In this document: in pieces, positions 18,319 through 28,568 of the stretch
How the letters are laid out: every line of letters starts with the position of its first letter
Numbering within the stretch: the stretch's first letter is position 1
DNA from: Grimontia celer
Lineage (GTDB): Bacteria; Pseudomonadota; Gammaproteobacteria; Enterobacterales; Vibrionaceae
Reading direction: 5' to 3'
NCBI RefSeq assembly: GCF_900055185.1
Contig: NZ_FIZX01000001.1
Location: 2,258,920-2,322,919 of the forward strand
Length of the DNA stretch: 64,000 nucleotides
Made by a program: the position numbers and the translations under genes
Notes under the pieces: model-generated
Database searches by the model: none
What the model was told of the DNA's origin: nothing
What the model saw: only the letters and a program-made list of their open reading frames with translations

Positions 18319-18344
18319 AAAAACGCCCCTGAAGGGGCGTTTTT
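18319..18344. terminator. Bidirectional terminator between LPMO and zipA
   Basis: AAAAACGCCCC-tgaa-GGGGCGTTTTT, perfect stem with A and T tracts, between two convergent genes. Confidence 0.9.
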
Positions 18345-18364
18345 CTTTGTCTTGTCAGATTCAA

Positions 18365-19333
18365 TCAGGCGTGTGCGTGAAACTGCTTAATTTTATCGCG
18401 GTAACCATCAAGACGCTGTGGTGTCATCATATTGCGGTTATCGTCTGTCACCAGACCACCAAGCTGATCAGCAACTTGTTGGGCAGTTTGAAGCATGAGC
18501 TTAAAGTTCTGCTCGGCTTCACCGTAACAAGGCAACGTCATAAACAAGGTAATACCCGGTGTGGTGAACTGATGAATCGTTGCCAGCGGGAAGCTACCTG
18601 GGTTAAACATGTTTGCTGCGCTGAACAAAACTTTGCCTGTACCAGCCAAATCAGCATGACGATGGAAAATTTCCATCTCACCGAAAATCATACCGTGCTG
18701 TTCAAGGCAGTTAATCAGCTCTTCGCCATCAAACTCACTGTTGTTGGCAGCCTGCACATTCATGATCAACACTTGTTGCTCAGGCTCTTTCGGTGCTTCC
18801 TCTTCAACCTCTACCGCTTCTTCTGAAACAGTATCAGTCGCCTCTTTCTCTTCAGCCAACGGCGCAATAGCCTCTGACTGTGCAATCACTGGTTCAGCAA
18901 TCGTCTCAGAAAAAGCGCTCTCTTCCTCAGGCGTTTGAATAGATTGCACGGGAGAATCAACAACCTTATCAGCCTCTTCCGAATCTGCTGCTGAAAAGAC
19001 CGGTAATGGCAAATCGTCTTCTTTTTCCTTTGCAGGCATTTCTTCTGTCTGTCCTGCAAATAAAGGATCGACGTCCGGCTTTTCACCGAAGTTGAGACCT
19101 GGCTCTTTGCGCTCTGTTTTTGGCTTTTCATTGCTACCCGCCTTGATCACGCGGACTGAGCCAATACCGTCCTGATCAAAACCAGTTTCGTCCTTTTCCC
19201 TTAACTTACCAATTGGCTTTTCACCAAATTTCGCGGGCTTTTCCTTACGGCTTGTCCACAAGCCATGAAGCAACAACGCGGCGATAGCCACCGCACCCAA
19301 AATGATTAAAACAAGGCGCAATTCCTGCATCAT
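18365..19333 (-). CDS. zipA: Cell division protein ZipA
   Basis: A 322-residue inner-membrane protein that ties FtsZ filaments to the membrane at the division site. The N-terminus MMQELRLVLIILGAVAIAA is nearly that of E. coli ZipA and forms the single membrane anchor. A basic patch (TSRKEKPAKF) follows, then a long acidic, Glu/Ala/Pro-rich linker (about 50-186), then the C-terminal FtsZ-binding domain (187-322; VLIMNVQA... KVLFSAANMFNPGSFPL). It lies divergent from cysZ as in E. coli. The usual downstream partner ligA is missing at this spot and is found 9.5 kb further on. The 493-bp gap 19334-19826 to cysZ holds the two divergent promoters, but I see no clear operator or RNA there. Confidence 0.95.
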   Translation of the reverse strand: MMQELRLVLIILGAVAIAALLLHGLWTSRKEKPAKFGEKPIGKLREKDETGFDQDGIGSVRVIKAGSNEKPKTERKEPGLNFGEKPDVDPLFAGQTEEMPAKEKEDDLPLPVFSAADSEEADKVVDSPVQSIQTPEEESAFSETIAEPVIAQSEAIAPLAEEKEATDTVSEEAVEVEEEAPKEPEQQVLIMNVQAANNSEFDGEELINCLEQHGMIFGEMEIFHRHADLAGTGKVLFSAANMFNPGSFPLATIHQFTTPGITLFMTLPCYGEAEQNFKLMLQTAQQVADQLGGLVTDDNRNMMTPQRLDGYRDKIKQFHAHA

Positions 19334-19826
19334 TTAATCTCAGCATTTATCCAATTAACGACGAGAGTCCGCAAGCGGTTGTGACCTATCTAAACACCTT
19401 GGTACAACCTTTGGCAATGTCGCACATACAAATTGCTGACTACTGTACCAAAAAGCGTATGAAAGTTAACGTCCATACCGCGAGAACACTGAAAAAGTCA
19501 CTGTTATGACAGCGAAAACACGCACAATGCGCATATTAAACAGGTTCCACTGAGCTGTTTGACAATGGCTGAGTTCAATAATTCACCAGTGGCGTAAATT
19601 GCCATTATCTGGTCTTAGACGTTAACATTCCCTCTTCAACGAGGCATCGATAGCGGTGTTGCATCGCCAGCTGGAATATCAATATTGCGTTTTAAACCCC
19701 GAAAACCCAAGGTTTCTTCTCGATGCGCCGTCACCTGTAAGATGAAGTCAAAGTTGGCTTAGTTCCTGCTTTAGCAATAAAAATATTCAATTTTTGCCTT
19801 TGGGATAGGCACGGAAAGGAGATTCT

Positions 19827-20588
19827 ATGAACCCAACTCAAATGGCTAAGCAGCCGGTATCTGGTGCGAGCTATTTTCTTCGCGGATTTTCCCTCATGTT
19901 TACGCCCGGGATCCGTCGCTTTGTCATTATTCCGTTGGTCGTAAACCTGCTTTTGATGGGCACCCTAATTGGTGTTGTCCTTTCTCAACTCAGTGATTGG
20001 ATTAATGGCTGGTTATCCTACCTACCTGAAATGCTGAATTGGCTCTCATATGTCTTGTGGCCTCTGCTGGCAATAGCAATATTAGTTATTTGTTCTTACT
20101 TTTTCAGCACCGTTGCCAACTGGATTGCGGCCCCTTTCAACGGCCTGTTGGCTGAACACTTGGAAGCTAAGCTGACAGGCAAACGTCCACCAGACGATGG
20201 CATTGCTGGCATCATTAAAGATTTACCGCGTGTGTTTAAACGCGAATGGCAGAAGCTTGCTTACTACTTGCCGAAAGCACTGGGTCTGTTATTGCTGATG
20301 TGGATTCCCGCCATTGGTCAAACGCTCGGCCCGGTGCTGTGGTTTTTGTTCAGCGCCTGGATGATGGGGATTCAATACTGTGATTACCCGTTTGATAACC
20401 ACCGCGTCTCTTTCCCCAACATGAAAGCAACACTTCGTGATAACAAAGGCTCTACCATGAGTTTTGGCGCTTTGGTGATGTTTTTCACCATGACACCGAT
20501 TCTCAACCTTTTTGTTATGCCGGCCGCCGTCTGCGGTGCAACGGCGATGTGGGTAGATAAATATCGCGGCAATCTTGCCCGCTATTAA
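19827..20588 (+). CDS. cysZ: Sulfate transporter CysZ
   Basis: A 253-residue inner-membrane protein that lets sulfate into the cell for cysteine synthesis. It starts at an ATG with AAAGGAGATTCT before it. It has four main hydrophobic stretches (about residues 30-55, 68-95, 145-175, 210-235) with the family sequence [19 protein letters not shown] near the N-terminus and [12 protein letters not shown] in the C-terminal half. It precedes cysK on the same strand, as in E. coli, but a strong hairpin between them suggests separate transcripts. Confidence 0.93.
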   Translation: MNPTQMAKQPVSGASYFLRGFSLMFTPGIRRFVIIPLVVNLLLMGTLIGVVLSQLSDWINGWLSYLPEMLNWLSYVLWPLLAIAILVICSYFFSTVANWIAAPFNGLLAEHLEAKLTGKRPPDDGIAGIIKDLPRVFKREWQKLAYYLPKALGLLLLMWIPAIGQTLGPVLWFLFSAWMMGIQYCDYPFDNHRVSFPNMKATLRDNKGSTMSFGALVMFFTMTPILNLFVMPAAVCGATAMWVDKYRGNLARY

Positions 20589-20618
20589 TTACTCCCAACT
20601 TCGTCTCAATGCTTCGGA

Positions 20619-20652
20619 AAAACACCTTTGCTCTACAGAGCAAAGGTGTTTT
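20619..20652. terminator. Terminator between cysZ and cysK
   Basis: AAAACACCTTTGCTCT/AGAGCAAAGGTGTTTT, a nearly loopless long inverted repeat ending in TTTT, 30 bp after the cysZ stop. Confidence 0.8.
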
Positions 20653-20797
20653 CTGCTTCTAAATACACTATTTAGTGTTACCCGCATCTGAAACCATGCT
20701 GATAACAATAAGATATAACTAACGATTACTTTGCTTTCAGCCAAATCAGGATATTCTAAATCTCGTATATCCCCTGCAAACCGAAGGAACGAAGAAG

Positions 20798-21766
20798 ATG
20801 GGTAAAATTTACGAAGATAATTCAACCACTATCGGCAACACGCCGCTTGTACGTCTAAACCGTGTATCAAACGGCAAAGTGCTGGTAAAAATTGAAGCTC
20901 GCAACCCTAGCTTTAGCGTTAAATGCCGTATCGGTGCAAACATGATTTGGGATGCAGAGAAAAGCGGCAAACTGAAGCCTGGTGTTGAGCTGGTTGAACC
21001 AACCAGTGGTAACACAGGTATCGCGCTGGCTTATGTTGCTGCAGCCCGTGGTTACAAACTGACTCTGACCATGCCTGAGTCAATGAGCCTTGAGCGTCGT
21101 AAGCTGCTGAAAGCACTGGGTGCAAACTTGGTTCTGACCGAAGCAGCGAAAGGCATGAAAGGGGCGATTGCTAAAGCAGAAGAAATTGTTGCTGCTGACC
21201 CAGCGAAATTCCTGATGCTGCAACAGTTCAATAACCCTGCTAACCCAGAGATCCACGAGAAGACCACAGGTCCTGAGATTTGGGAAGATACTGAAGGCGA
21301 AATCGACGTATTCGTATCTGGCGTAGGTACGGGTGGTACGCTGACTGGTGTTAGCCGCTACATCAAAAACACCAAGGGCAAAGCAATCACCACTGTTGCA
21401 GTAGAGCCAGCTGAATCTCCAGTTATCACTCAAACTGTGAATGGCGATGACGTTCAACCAGCACCTCACAAAATCCAAGGTATCGGTGCAGGCTTCGTAC
21501 CTGGCAATCTGGATTTGTCTCTGGTTGACAAAACTGTACTGGTTACCTCTGACGAAGCGATTGCAATGGCACGCCGTCTGATGGAAGAAGAAGGTATCCT
21601 TGCAGGTATTTCTTCAGGTGCTGCTGTCGTTGCTGCCAACAAAATTGCAGAATTGCCTGAGTTCGCAGGCAAAAACATCGTAACGATTCTCCCAAGTTCT
21701 GGTGAGCGTTACCTGAGTTCTGCACTGTTCGCTGGCATCTTCACAGAGCTTGAAAACCAGCAATAA
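20798..21766 (+). CDS. cysK: Cysteine synthase A (O-acetylserine sulfhydrylase)
   Basis: A 322-residue PLP enzyme that makes cysteine from O-acetylserine and sulfide. Lys42 in [10 protein letters not shown] binds PLP. The substrate loop TSGNTG (about 69-74) and the phosphate-binding GTGGT (about 177-181) are present. Length and N-terminus ([21 protein letters not shown]) match CysK of E. coli. It is expected to be under CysB control, but I cannot identify a CysB site with confidence in the 209-bp upstream gap. A strong terminator follows. Confidence 0.97.
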   Translation: MGKIYEDNSTTIGNTPLVRLNRVSNGKVLVKIEARNPSFSVKCRIGANMIWDAEKSGKLKPGVELVEPTSGNTGIALAYVAAARGYKLTLTMPESMSLERRKLLKALGANLVLTEAAKGMKGAIAKAEEIVAADPAKFLMLQQFNNPANPEIHEKTTGPEIWEDTEGEIDVFVSGVGTGGTLTGVSRYIKNTKGKAITTVAVEPAESPVITQTVNGDDVQPAPHKIQGIGAGFVPGNLDLSLVDKTVLVTSDEAIAMARRLMEEEGILAGISSGAAVVAANKIAELPEFAGKNIVTILPSSGERYLSSALFAGIFTELENQQ

Positions 21767-21806
21767 CAGGCCTCGCGCTTCCAAATCCAATCGCATGATT
21801 GGCAAC

Positions 21807-21831
21807 AAAAAAGCCCCGTTGGGGCTTTTTT
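21807..21831. terminator. Terminator of cysK
   Basis: AAAAAAGCCCC-gtt-GGGGCTTTTTT, 40 bp after the cysK stop. The remaining gap to ptsH (21832-22083) should carry the pts promoter; I see no confident -35/-10 pair. Confidence 0.9.
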
Positions 21832-22083
21832 GTTTGATTTTTTCAGCCTGCTCTAGTAAAAAATCCCCGCCTTTTATTTTCGGCCTCGAAATTAATATCC
21901 GCCTCGACTGTGAGTCAGGTGTTGTTTTGAGCGAAAATGTCACAAAAGTTTGACTTGGATTAAGCTAGGGCACTCAAATCTTGGTTAGTTTACCGTCCAT
22001 CGATAGCCAAAACTGGTCAATCAGTTTAAGCTAACCGAAGATTTAATACATAAACCTAAATAAATAATGTATCGGGGTAAAAC

Positions 22084-22341
22084 ATGTATCAAAAGCAAGT
22101 AGAAATCACTGCTGAAAACGGTCTGCACACTCGTCCTGCGGCTCAGTTTGTTAAAGAAGCGAAAGGCTTCGATGCAAAAATCACTGTAGAATCTGGCGGT
22201 AAAGAAGCAAGCGCAACCAGCCTGTTCAAGCTGCAAACTCTGGGTCTGACCAAGGGTACTGTTGTTACTATCAAAGCAGACGGTGCACAAGCTCAAGAAG
22301 CAGTTGATCACCTGGTTAAGCTGATGGACGAGCTGGAATAA
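22084..22341 (+). CDS. ptsH: PTS phosphocarrier protein HPr
   Basis: An 85-residue carrier that takes phosphate from enzyme I and hands it to sugar-specific EIIA proteins. The active His15 is in [12 protein letters not shown], and SATSLFKLQ marks the usual conserved central site. Length is exactly that of E. coli HPr. It is first in a ptsH-ptsI-crr operon, 55 bp before ptsI. The ATG follows TCGGGGTAAAAC. Confidence 0.97.
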   Translation: MYQKQVEITAENGLHTRPAAQFVKEAKGFDAKITVESGGKEASATSLFKLQTLGLTKGTVVTIKADGAQAQEAVDHLVKLMDELE

Positions 22342-22396
22342 TCCAGCTCTTTTTCTATCCATTAGTATTTCAATTTGATCAATGTAGGGTAAGGCT

Positions 22397-24124
22397 ATGA
22401 TTTCAGGTATCCTGGCATCTCCTGGTATTGCTTTTGGTAAAGCGCTGCTACTCCAAGAAGACGACATCGTCATCAACAAAAATCCAGTTCCAGCTGACCA
22501 GCTAGACGCAGAAATCGCTCGTCTTTACGACGCACGCGAAAAATCTAAACAGCAACTTGAAGTGATTAAAGACAAGGCGCGCGAAACTTTCGGTGAAGAG
22601 AAAGAAGCGATCTTTGAAGGTCACATCATGCTGCTTGAAGATGAAGAGCTAGAAGAAGAAATCATAGCTTTCATTAAGGACAACAATGCTTCTGCTGAAT
22701 ACGCGATTTACAGCGTTATCGAAGAGCAAGCAGTCACCCTCGAATCTCTGGACGACGAGTACCTGAAAGAGCGTGCAACTGACATTCGTGACATCGGCTC
22801 ACGTTTTGTTAAGAACGCACTGGGTATCAACATCGTGTCCCTGAGCGCAATCAATGAAGAAGTGATTCTGGTCGCTAACGACCTGACTCCTTCTGAAACT
22901 GCACAAATCAACCTAGACTACGTGCTGGGTTTCATCACCGACATCGGTGGCCGTACGTCTCACACCTCTATCATGGCGCGTTCTCTGGAACTGCCTGCGA
23001 TCGTTGGTACCAACGACATCACCAAGCGTGTGAACAACGGCGATATGCTGGTTCTTGATGCAATCAACAATACGATTGTTATCAACCCAAGCGAAGAAGA
23101 ATTGACCAAATTCAAAGCTATCCGTGACGAGTTCATCGCAGAGAAAGAAGAGCTGGCAAAACTGAAAGACCTGCCTGCTGTTACTCTGGATGGCCACCAA
23201 GTGGAAGTATGCGGCAACATCGGTACAGTGAAAGACTGTGACGGCGTTAACCGCAATGGCGGTGAAGGTGTAGGCCTGTACCGTACAGAATTCCTGTTCA
23301 TGGACCGCGATGCGCTGCCAACTGAAGAAGTTCAGTACAAAGCGTACAAAGAAGTTGCAGAAGCAATGCATGGCCACCCAGTGATCATCCGTACCATGGA
23401 TATCGGTGGTGACAAAGATCTGCCATACATGGACCTGCCAAAAGAAATGAACCCGTTCCTGGGTTGGCGTGCAGTTCGCATCAGTCTGGACCGTCGTGAA
23501 ATCCTTCGCGACCAGCTGCGTGCAATCCTGCGTGCGTCTGCACACGGTAAACTTCGCGTGATGTTCCCTATGATCATCTCTGTTGAAGAAATCCGTGAGC
23601 TGAAAAAAGCAATTGAAGAGTACAAAGCGGAACTGCGCGCCGAAGGTCTGGCATTCGACGAGAACATCGAGATCGGTGTGATGGTTGAAACCCCTGCTGC
23701 TGCTGCAATCGCTCACCACCTTGCAAAAGAAGTTGAGTTCTTTAGCATTGGTACAAACGACTTAACCCAGTATACTCTTGCGGTTGACCGTGGTAATGAG
23801 CTGATCTCTCACCTGTACAACCCACTGTCTCCAGCAGTACTGACCGTAATCAAGCAGGTTATCGACGCTTCTCACAAAGAAGGCAAGTGGACCGGCATGT
23901 GTGGTGAGTTGGCTGGCGACGAGCGTGCAACGCTGCTTCTGATGGGCATGGGTCTGGACGAGTTCAGCATGAGTGGTATCTCTATCCCACGCATCAAGAA
24001 GATCATTCGTAATGCTAACTTTGCTGATGTTAAAGCAATGGCGGAAGAAGCACTGGCAATGCCTACTGCAGCAGAAATTGCTGAGCATGTAGAAAAATTC
24101 ATTGCAGAGAAAACTGTCTGCTAA
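22397..24124 (+). CDS. ptsI: PTS enzyme I (phosphoenolpyruvate-protein phosphotransferase)
   Basis: A 575-residue cytoplasmic enzyme that moves phosphate from PEP to HPr. His189 in [12 protein letters not shown] is the phosphorylated residue. The C-terminal PEP-binding barrel has the GGDKDLPY and [14 protein letters not shown] signatures and the active-site cysteine in GMCGELAGD. Length equals that of the E. coli protein (575). ATG with GTAGGGTAAGGCT upstream; second gene of the operon. Confidence 0.97.
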   Translation: MISGILASPGIAFGKALLLQEDDIVINKNPVPADQLDAEIARLYDAREKSKQQLEVIKDKARETFGEEKEAIFEGHIMLLEDEELEEEIIAFIKDNNASAEYAIYSVIEEQAVTLESLDDEYLKERATDIRDIGSRFVKNALGINIVSLSAINEEVILVANDLTPSETAQINLDYVLGFITDIGGRTSHTSIMARSLELPAIVGTNDITKRVNNGDMLVLDAINNTIVINPSEEELTKFKAIRDEFIAEKEELAKLKDLPAVTLDGHQVEVCGNIGTVKDCDGVNRNGGEGVGLYRTEFLFMDRDALPTEEVQYKAYKEVAEAMHGHPVIIRTMDIGGDKDLPYMDLPKEMNPFLGWRAVRISLDRREILRDQLRAILRASAHGKLRVMFPMIISVEEIRELKKAIEEYKAELRAEGLAFDENIEIGVMVETPAAAAIAHHLAKEVEFFSIGTNDLTQYTLAVDRGNELISHLYNPLSPAVLTVIKQVIDASHKEGKWTGMCGELAGDERATLLLMGMGLDEFSMSGISIPRIKKIIRNANFADVKAMAEEALAMPTAAEIAEHVEKFIAEKTVC

Positions 24125-24166
24125 GATACAGCAGCAAAGAATTGATAACGCTTAGGAGCAAACACT

Positions 24167-24676
24167 ATGGGTCTGTTTGACAAACTGAAGAAGCTGGTTT
24201 CTGACGACAGCAACGACGCTGGCGCGATCGAAATCATCGCACCACTGTCTGGTGAAATCGTAAACATCGAAGACGTGCCAGACGTTGTTTTCGCTGAGAA
24301 AATCGTTGGTGACGGCATCGCGATCAAACCAGCTGGCGACAAAATGGTTGCACCAGTAAACGGTACCATTGGTAAGATTTTCGAAACTAACCACGCGTTC
24401 TCTATCGAATCTGAAGACGGCATCGAGCTGTTCGTTCACTTCGGTATTGATACCGTTGAACTGAAAGGTGAAGGCTTCAAGCGTATCGCTGAAGAAGGTC
24501 AGACTGTTAAAGTTGGCGACCCAATCATCGAATTCGATCTGGCTATGCTGGAAGAGAAAGCGAAGTCTACCCTGACTCCTGTTGTTATCTCTAACATGGA
24601 CGAAATCAAAGAGCTGAACAAGCTGTCTGGTGCCGTTTCTGTTGGTGAAACTCCAGTACTGCGTATCAAGAAGTAA
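24167..24676 (+). CDS. crr: PTS glucose-specific EIIA component
   Basis: A 169-residue EIIA-Glc that passes phosphate to EIIB domains and, by its phosphorylation state, controls adenylate cyclase and inducer exclusion. The two histidines of the active site are His76 (TNHAFSI) and His91 ([12 protein letters not shown]). The amphipathic N-terminus [12 protein letters not shown] is as in E. coli. Last gene of the pts operon, 42 bp after ptsI. A perfect 12-bp inverted repeat surrounds its stop codon (24661-24688). Confidence 0.97.
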   Translation: MGLFDKLKKLVSDDSNDAGAIEIIAPLSGEIVNIEDVPDVVFAEKIVGDGIAIKPAGDKMVAPVNGTIGKIFETNHAFSIESEDGIELFVHFGIDTVELKGEGFKRIAEEGQTVKVGDPIIEFDLAMLEEKAKSTLTPVVISNMDEIKELNKLSGAVSVGETPVLRIKK

Positions 24677-24688
24677 TTCTTGATACGC
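24661..24688 (+). repeat. Perfect inverted repeat over the crr stop codon
   Basis: GCGTATCAAGAA-gtaa-TTCTTGATACGC: 12-bp arms with a 4-nt loop that contains the TAA stop. It lies just before the terminator hairpin. It might stabilise the mRNA end or act at the DNA level; function not known. Confidence 0.6.
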
Positions 24689-24691
24689 AAG

Positions 24692-24721
24692 AAAAAGCGC
24701 AGCTTCGGCTGCGCTTTTTTT
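24692..24721. terminator. Terminator of the pts operon
   Basis: AAAAAGCGCAGC-ttcg-GCTGCGCTTTTTTT with a stable UUCG tetraloop. It also lies 40 bp past the stop of the convergent beta-mannosidase gene. Confidence 0.9.
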
Positions 24722-24760
24722 GTGTCGGTTAGAAAGGGAGGTGAACACTTCCCTTTTTGT

Positions 24761-27202
24761 TTAAAACGTTTCTGACAGTTGGTAAAGACGCAGCCCTGCT
24801 TTCAATGTCTCCGCATCTGCAGAGCCTTCAAAGTTGACTGTTACCGGAGAACATGGCATCAACGTGAAGCTACTGTCACTGAAGCGTCCCTCGCCTTCAA
24901 ACTCAAGATGAACAAAGAACGCTGGCAAATCTGACGTCAATACCAGCTGCAAGCCATCCATCCCTTCTATGATTTCAACGTCCACTGAGGCCTTAGGTAG
25001 TGGCAAGCGCTTATAAACATCATCAAACCAGGTGTTGGTGATCTCCTTGCCTTCGCATTCCATGACCACATGGAAGAAACCCTGATGTTTACGCTCATCA
25101 ATCACTTCTCTATCGCATTGCCAAACCATTTGGTTGTCATCTTCGCCCAACTTGGTTTCAAACGGCCAGGTATCAATCACTTCGCCTTGCCAGTCATACC
25201 AAGTCACCTGCCCTCTAACATGTACATTCCGGTGCTCATCATTGATCAGACGAAGTGCCAACGCATCTTGCTCTTCCACGAATACCGCCGCCTGAGCATC
25301 AAAGAAGCGCTTGGCATGATAGTGGAGTTGCTTCCAGCGCCCCGTGTACTCAATGCTTGACCACGAGCTCACTGGCCAACAGTCATTCAGTTGCCAGTAG
25401 AGAATCCCTCGGCACAGTGGTTTGTTGGCGCGCCAGTATTCACTCGCTGTCTTAATTGCCAGTGCCTGCTGAACCTGGCTCAGATATAACATCTGTGCGA
25501 AATCTTTCGGAAAGCGGAAGTAGCGGGTGAACATCTCCGTCATGATGCTGTTGCCACGTCCATTTTTCTGGTGTTGCTCAAAGGTCGGTGATGTGACGTT
25601 CCAGTCGGCTTCTGAAGCGAAAGTTTTCACTGTTGGAAGAGACGGCCAGGACTGATAACCAAACTCACTACAAAAACGCGGCTTTACTGTGTGGTAGGCA
25701 TCAAAGGACTTACCTGAGTGCCACACATCCCAGAAGTGCATGTCACCCTTGTTGTCATCATGCCAGGCATCGCCAAAGTCCAACTCACCATTACAAGGCG
25801 AACTCGCCCAGAAGCGGCGGTAAGGGTCCTCACGCTCAACCACTTCCTGCAGCACCCGGTTAAGGCGATCATAATTCACCACGTACTTTTCGCGGTTGGT
25901 GCGCGACTCTGGATACCAACCGATCGCACCAATAACTTCGTTATCACCGCACCACAGGGCAATAGAGGCATGATCGCTGAGACGACGCACCTGATACGCC
26001 ACTTCCAGCTCTACATCTTTCAGAAATTCTGGTGTTGAAGGATAAAGCGCGCAGGCAAACATGAGATCTTGCCACACCATCAGACCCAGCTCATCGCACA
26101 ACTCGTAGAAGCAGTCACGCTCATACATACCACCGCCCCAGACACGAATCATATTCATGTTCGCCGCTTTTGCATCTTCTAAAAGCTGACGATAGCGTTC
26201 TGGTGTTTGCAATCCCGGCATGGCATCCAATGGAATCCAATTAGCCCCTTTGGACATGATCGCTTTACCATTCATCACAAAAGTCAGTGCCGACCCAGCT
26301 TCGTCTGGCGTGGTATCCAGATGGAGCTCTCGAAGACCAATGCGTTTGGTGACCCGTTGACCATCAACCGATACAGTCAGTGAGTAAAGCGGTTGACTAC
26401 CGTACCCTGTTGGCCACCAACGCTCTGGGTGAGTTATCGTGAAGCCACAAGTCAAAGGCTCAACATCTGCTGCAATGATAGTGCTTTGTGACTCACCACA
26501 AGGAGATGTAAGCACGCATTCAATCGCCGCAGAATCAGTACCAACGACTTCTGCATCGATAGAAAGGGTAAGGTCGCATTGGCCATTACTTTGCCATTGC
26601 TGGGCAGTGCGAACACCTTTGAGCGCCACATTGTGAATTGGCTGTAACTTCACGCTGTCATAAATACCGCTGGCAAGCAGGCAAATACCCCAGTCCCAGC
26701 CAGCGTGGCATTGGGTTTTGCGAAGGGTGTTCATGTGAGGAATTTGATTATTACCCACCGCCCAAGGCACAGGAAATGGCAAACGTTCAGCACGTGCTTT
26801 CGCCTCAATATCGGCACGCTTCAAGGTGACAGTGAGTATGTTCTCACCTTGCTTGAGGTAAGGACGCACATCAACTCGATATTCTCGGAACATATTGGCG
26901 CACAGCAAGACAACCTCGCCATTCACCGCTATAGATGCCACGGTATCGACCATACTCAGCATTAGGTCAACACGAGGTGCTTCCAGCGTTGATGAATCTG
27001 CCTCGAACGATTTCGTCAGGAGCCAATCATGCTCACTGACCCATTGAACGTCAGTTTCATTGCAACCGTAGTAAGGGTCAGGGATTTTATCAGCTGCCAA
27101 CAAGGCACTGTGAACATCACCAGGGATTTGGATCGGTGCGACAATGCTGTCATCAGCTAATGATGTCAGTGTCCATTCACCGTCGAGTATTAATTGGGTC
27201 AC
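24761..27202 (-). CDS. Beta-mannosidase, glycoside hydrolase family 2
   Basis: An 813-residue GH2 enzyme that removes beta-mannosyl residues from oligosaccharides. It has no signal peptide, so it is cytoplasmic. The N-terminal sugar-binding domain starts at LDGEWTLTSL; then PFPVPWAVGNNQIPHMN and QCHAGWDWG, typical of beta-mannosidases; then the TIM barrel with the acid/base Glu in WCGDNEVIGA (near residue 420) and the nucleophile Glu in FCSEFGYQSW (near 512). The start is GTG with CCGGAGAAATTGC before it. It stands alone, convergent with crr; no transporter or regulator adjoins it. The 296-bp gap 27203-27498 holds its promoter region and the terminator of the next gene. Confidence 0.88.
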   Translation of the reverse strand: MTQLILDGEWTLTSLADDSIVAPIQIPGDVHSALLAADKIPDPYYGCNETDVQWVSEHDWLLTKSFEADSSTLEAPRVDLMLSMVDTVASIAVNGEVVLLCANMFREYRVDVRPYLKQGENILTVTLKRADIEAKARAERLPFPVPWAVGNNQIPHMNTLRKTQCHAGWDWGICLLASGIYDSVKLQPIHNVALKGVRTAQQWQSNGQCDLTLSIDAEVVGTDSAAIECVLTSPCGESQSTIIAADVEPLTCGFTITHPERWWPTGYGSQPLYSLTVSVDGQRVTKRIGLRELHLDTTPDEAGSALTFVMNGKAIMSKGANWIPLDAMPGLQTPERYRQLLEDAKAANMNMIRVWGGGMYERDCFYELCDELGLMVWQDLMFACALYPSTPEFLKDVELEVAYQVRRLSDHASIALWCGDNEVIGAIGWYPESRTNREKYVVNYDRLNRVLQEVVEREDPYRRFWASSPCNGELDFGDAWHDDNKGDMHFWDVWHSGKSFDAYHTVKPRFCSEFGYQSWPSLPTVKTFASEADWNVTSPTFEQHQKNGRGNSIMTEMFTRYFRFPKDFAQMLYLSQVQQALAIKTASEYWRANKPLCRGILYWQLNDCWPVSSWSSIEYTGRWKQLHYHAKRFFDAQAAVFVEEQDALALRLINDEHRNVHVRGQVTWYDWQGEVIDTWPFETKLGEDDNQMVWQCDREVIDERKHQGFFHVVMECEGKEITNTWFDDVYKRLPLPKASVDVEIIEGMDGLQLVLTSDLPAFFVHLEFEGEGRFSDSSFTLMPCSPVTVNFEGSADAETLKAGLRLYQLSETF

Positions 27203-27438
27203 GCAATTTCTCCGGATAGTACGAGATGCCGCGAACCGCTAATTCCTTGATACTGCAAAGCGTCCTTGTTGCCACGCCCATTCAACGACTCTCAAAACAT
27301 AAAAACTGGGCTGAGAACACCACAGATATGAAAAGCCGTCGAGTAGAATAAGGACGTATATGCCCGCCAATTGTCATTTCCAAAATCTGGCTCAAAAAAC
27401 CGGAAAAGCCCTTTTAACCGCGCTCACAAATTCACATA

Positions 27439-27465
27439 AAAAAAGCACCGACTAACGGCGCTTTT
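27439..27465 (-). terminator. Terminator after the DyP peroxidase gene
   Basis: AAAAGC-A-CCG/CGG-C-GCTTTT stem with a short loop and, on the minus strand, a run of T. It lies 34 bp past the yfeX stop. Confidence 0.7.
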
Positions 27466-27498
27466 AATGTTATCAATAAAATTCAAAGCATTGATAAA

Positions 27499-28395
27499 TC
27501 AGATGCTTTCTAGCACATCCATTGAAGGTGCATAGAAGTAAGCGCCTGTTACTGGTGTGGTAAAGCGAAGCAGCATGTCTGTTTTACCATCGCGCTCACC
27601 GAACATGCTTTCCAGCATGGTCTTGTGTACATGTTGAGTGTGACAATAAGCTAGGAACAGCAGACCGTGCTCACCGGAAACAGAGCCATATGGCAGACTG
27701 TGGCGAACCATTTTCAGACCTTTGCCATCTTCTTTGATATCGACACGGCCAACGTGAGAAGTTGGCGGTACATCTTCAAGTTCAATCGAATCTGGCTTGG
27801 TGCGGCCAATCACTTTCTCTTGTTGCTTGATGGTCAGCGGCTCCCATGCTGCCAGTTTATGCACGTAACGCTGCATCATAACGACACTGCCACCAGCACA
27901 TTCTCCATCAGCGATGATCGCCACATCACGACGCGCTTCTTCGCCTTCCGGATTTTCTGTACCGTCGATAAACCCAGTCATGTCACGCGAGTCTAGGTAA
28001 CGATAACCGTATGTTTCATCAATGACTTCGATCTCTGACGCTATAGGAGACAAGAACTTTCTTAGTAAGAAGAAGTTAAGATCATGACGGGTTGAGTGGG
28101 CATGAAGGAAAATATCACACTCCGTTGCTGGTGCATGGGCATCACCTTCCCCCAGAGGGCGGAAGCCCGCAAAATCAGCAGGTGTTACAACGCCATTGTC
28201 GGCGCAAAAAGCCGGAGAAAAAGAGACAGCCGCTTTTAAATCAGCACCTGGCTGCTGAGCATTAATGTCACCAACCAGAGAGTGGAGTGCGCGACATTGC
28301 GCAAGAACGGCAGAAGCAGAACCTTTGACTTTCAGGACTGTGTAAAGTGCGAAAGGGCCTGCATCCGCAACGATTGCCGGTTGAGAGACCGCCAT
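27499..28395 (-). CDS. yfeX: DyP-type heme peroxidase, YfeX family
   Basis: A 298-residue cytoplasmic heme enzyme. The DyP signature GFIDGTENP gives catalytic Asp144; His214 in TSHVGR is the probable heme ligand and Arg231 in MVRHSLPYGS the distal arginine. No Tat signal, as in E. coli YfeX. I choose the ATG at 28395 because GGAGG lies 6 bp before it; the open frame extends 15 codons further without support. Peroxidase activity on dyes or porphyrins is known in the family; a claim of iron release from heme is disputed. A YfeZ-like gene lies nearby (28957-29442), echoing E. coli yfeX-yfeZ order. Confidence 0.9.
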   Translation of the reverse strand: MAVSQPAIVADAGPFALYTVLKVKGSASAVLAQCRALHSLVGDINAQQPGADLKAAVSFSPAFCADNGVVTPADFAGFRPLGEGDAHAPATECDIFLHAHSTRHDLNFFLLRKFLSPIASEIEVIDETYGYRYLDSRDMTGFIDGTENPEGEEARRDVAIIADGECAGGSVVMMQRYVHKLAAWEPLTIKQQEKVIGRTKPDSIELEDVPPTSHVGRVDIKEDGKGLKMVRHSLPYGSVSGEHGLLFLAYCHTQHVHKTMLESMFGERDGKTDMLLRFTTPVTGAYFYAPSMDVLESI

Positions 28396-28568
28396 GTAGA
28401 ACCTCCAGATAATACAGCTAGACAACCCAAACAACCTCAAAACACGGAAAGCAGCCAGTATTTTAAGGTCGATTAGGTCTTTAATTTTTAGTGTTTTAAG
28501 AAAACTAGCATATTACCTGTGAAGCGCCGAGACTTTGTCTCAGATCTGTAAAGTGGGATTTCGGGCAC

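Noticed and set aside
22913..23719. Long open frame (268 codons) antisense to ptsI
   Set aside because: It mirrors the strong codon bias of ptsI, has Cys/Phe/His-rich unnatural composition and no ribosome site.
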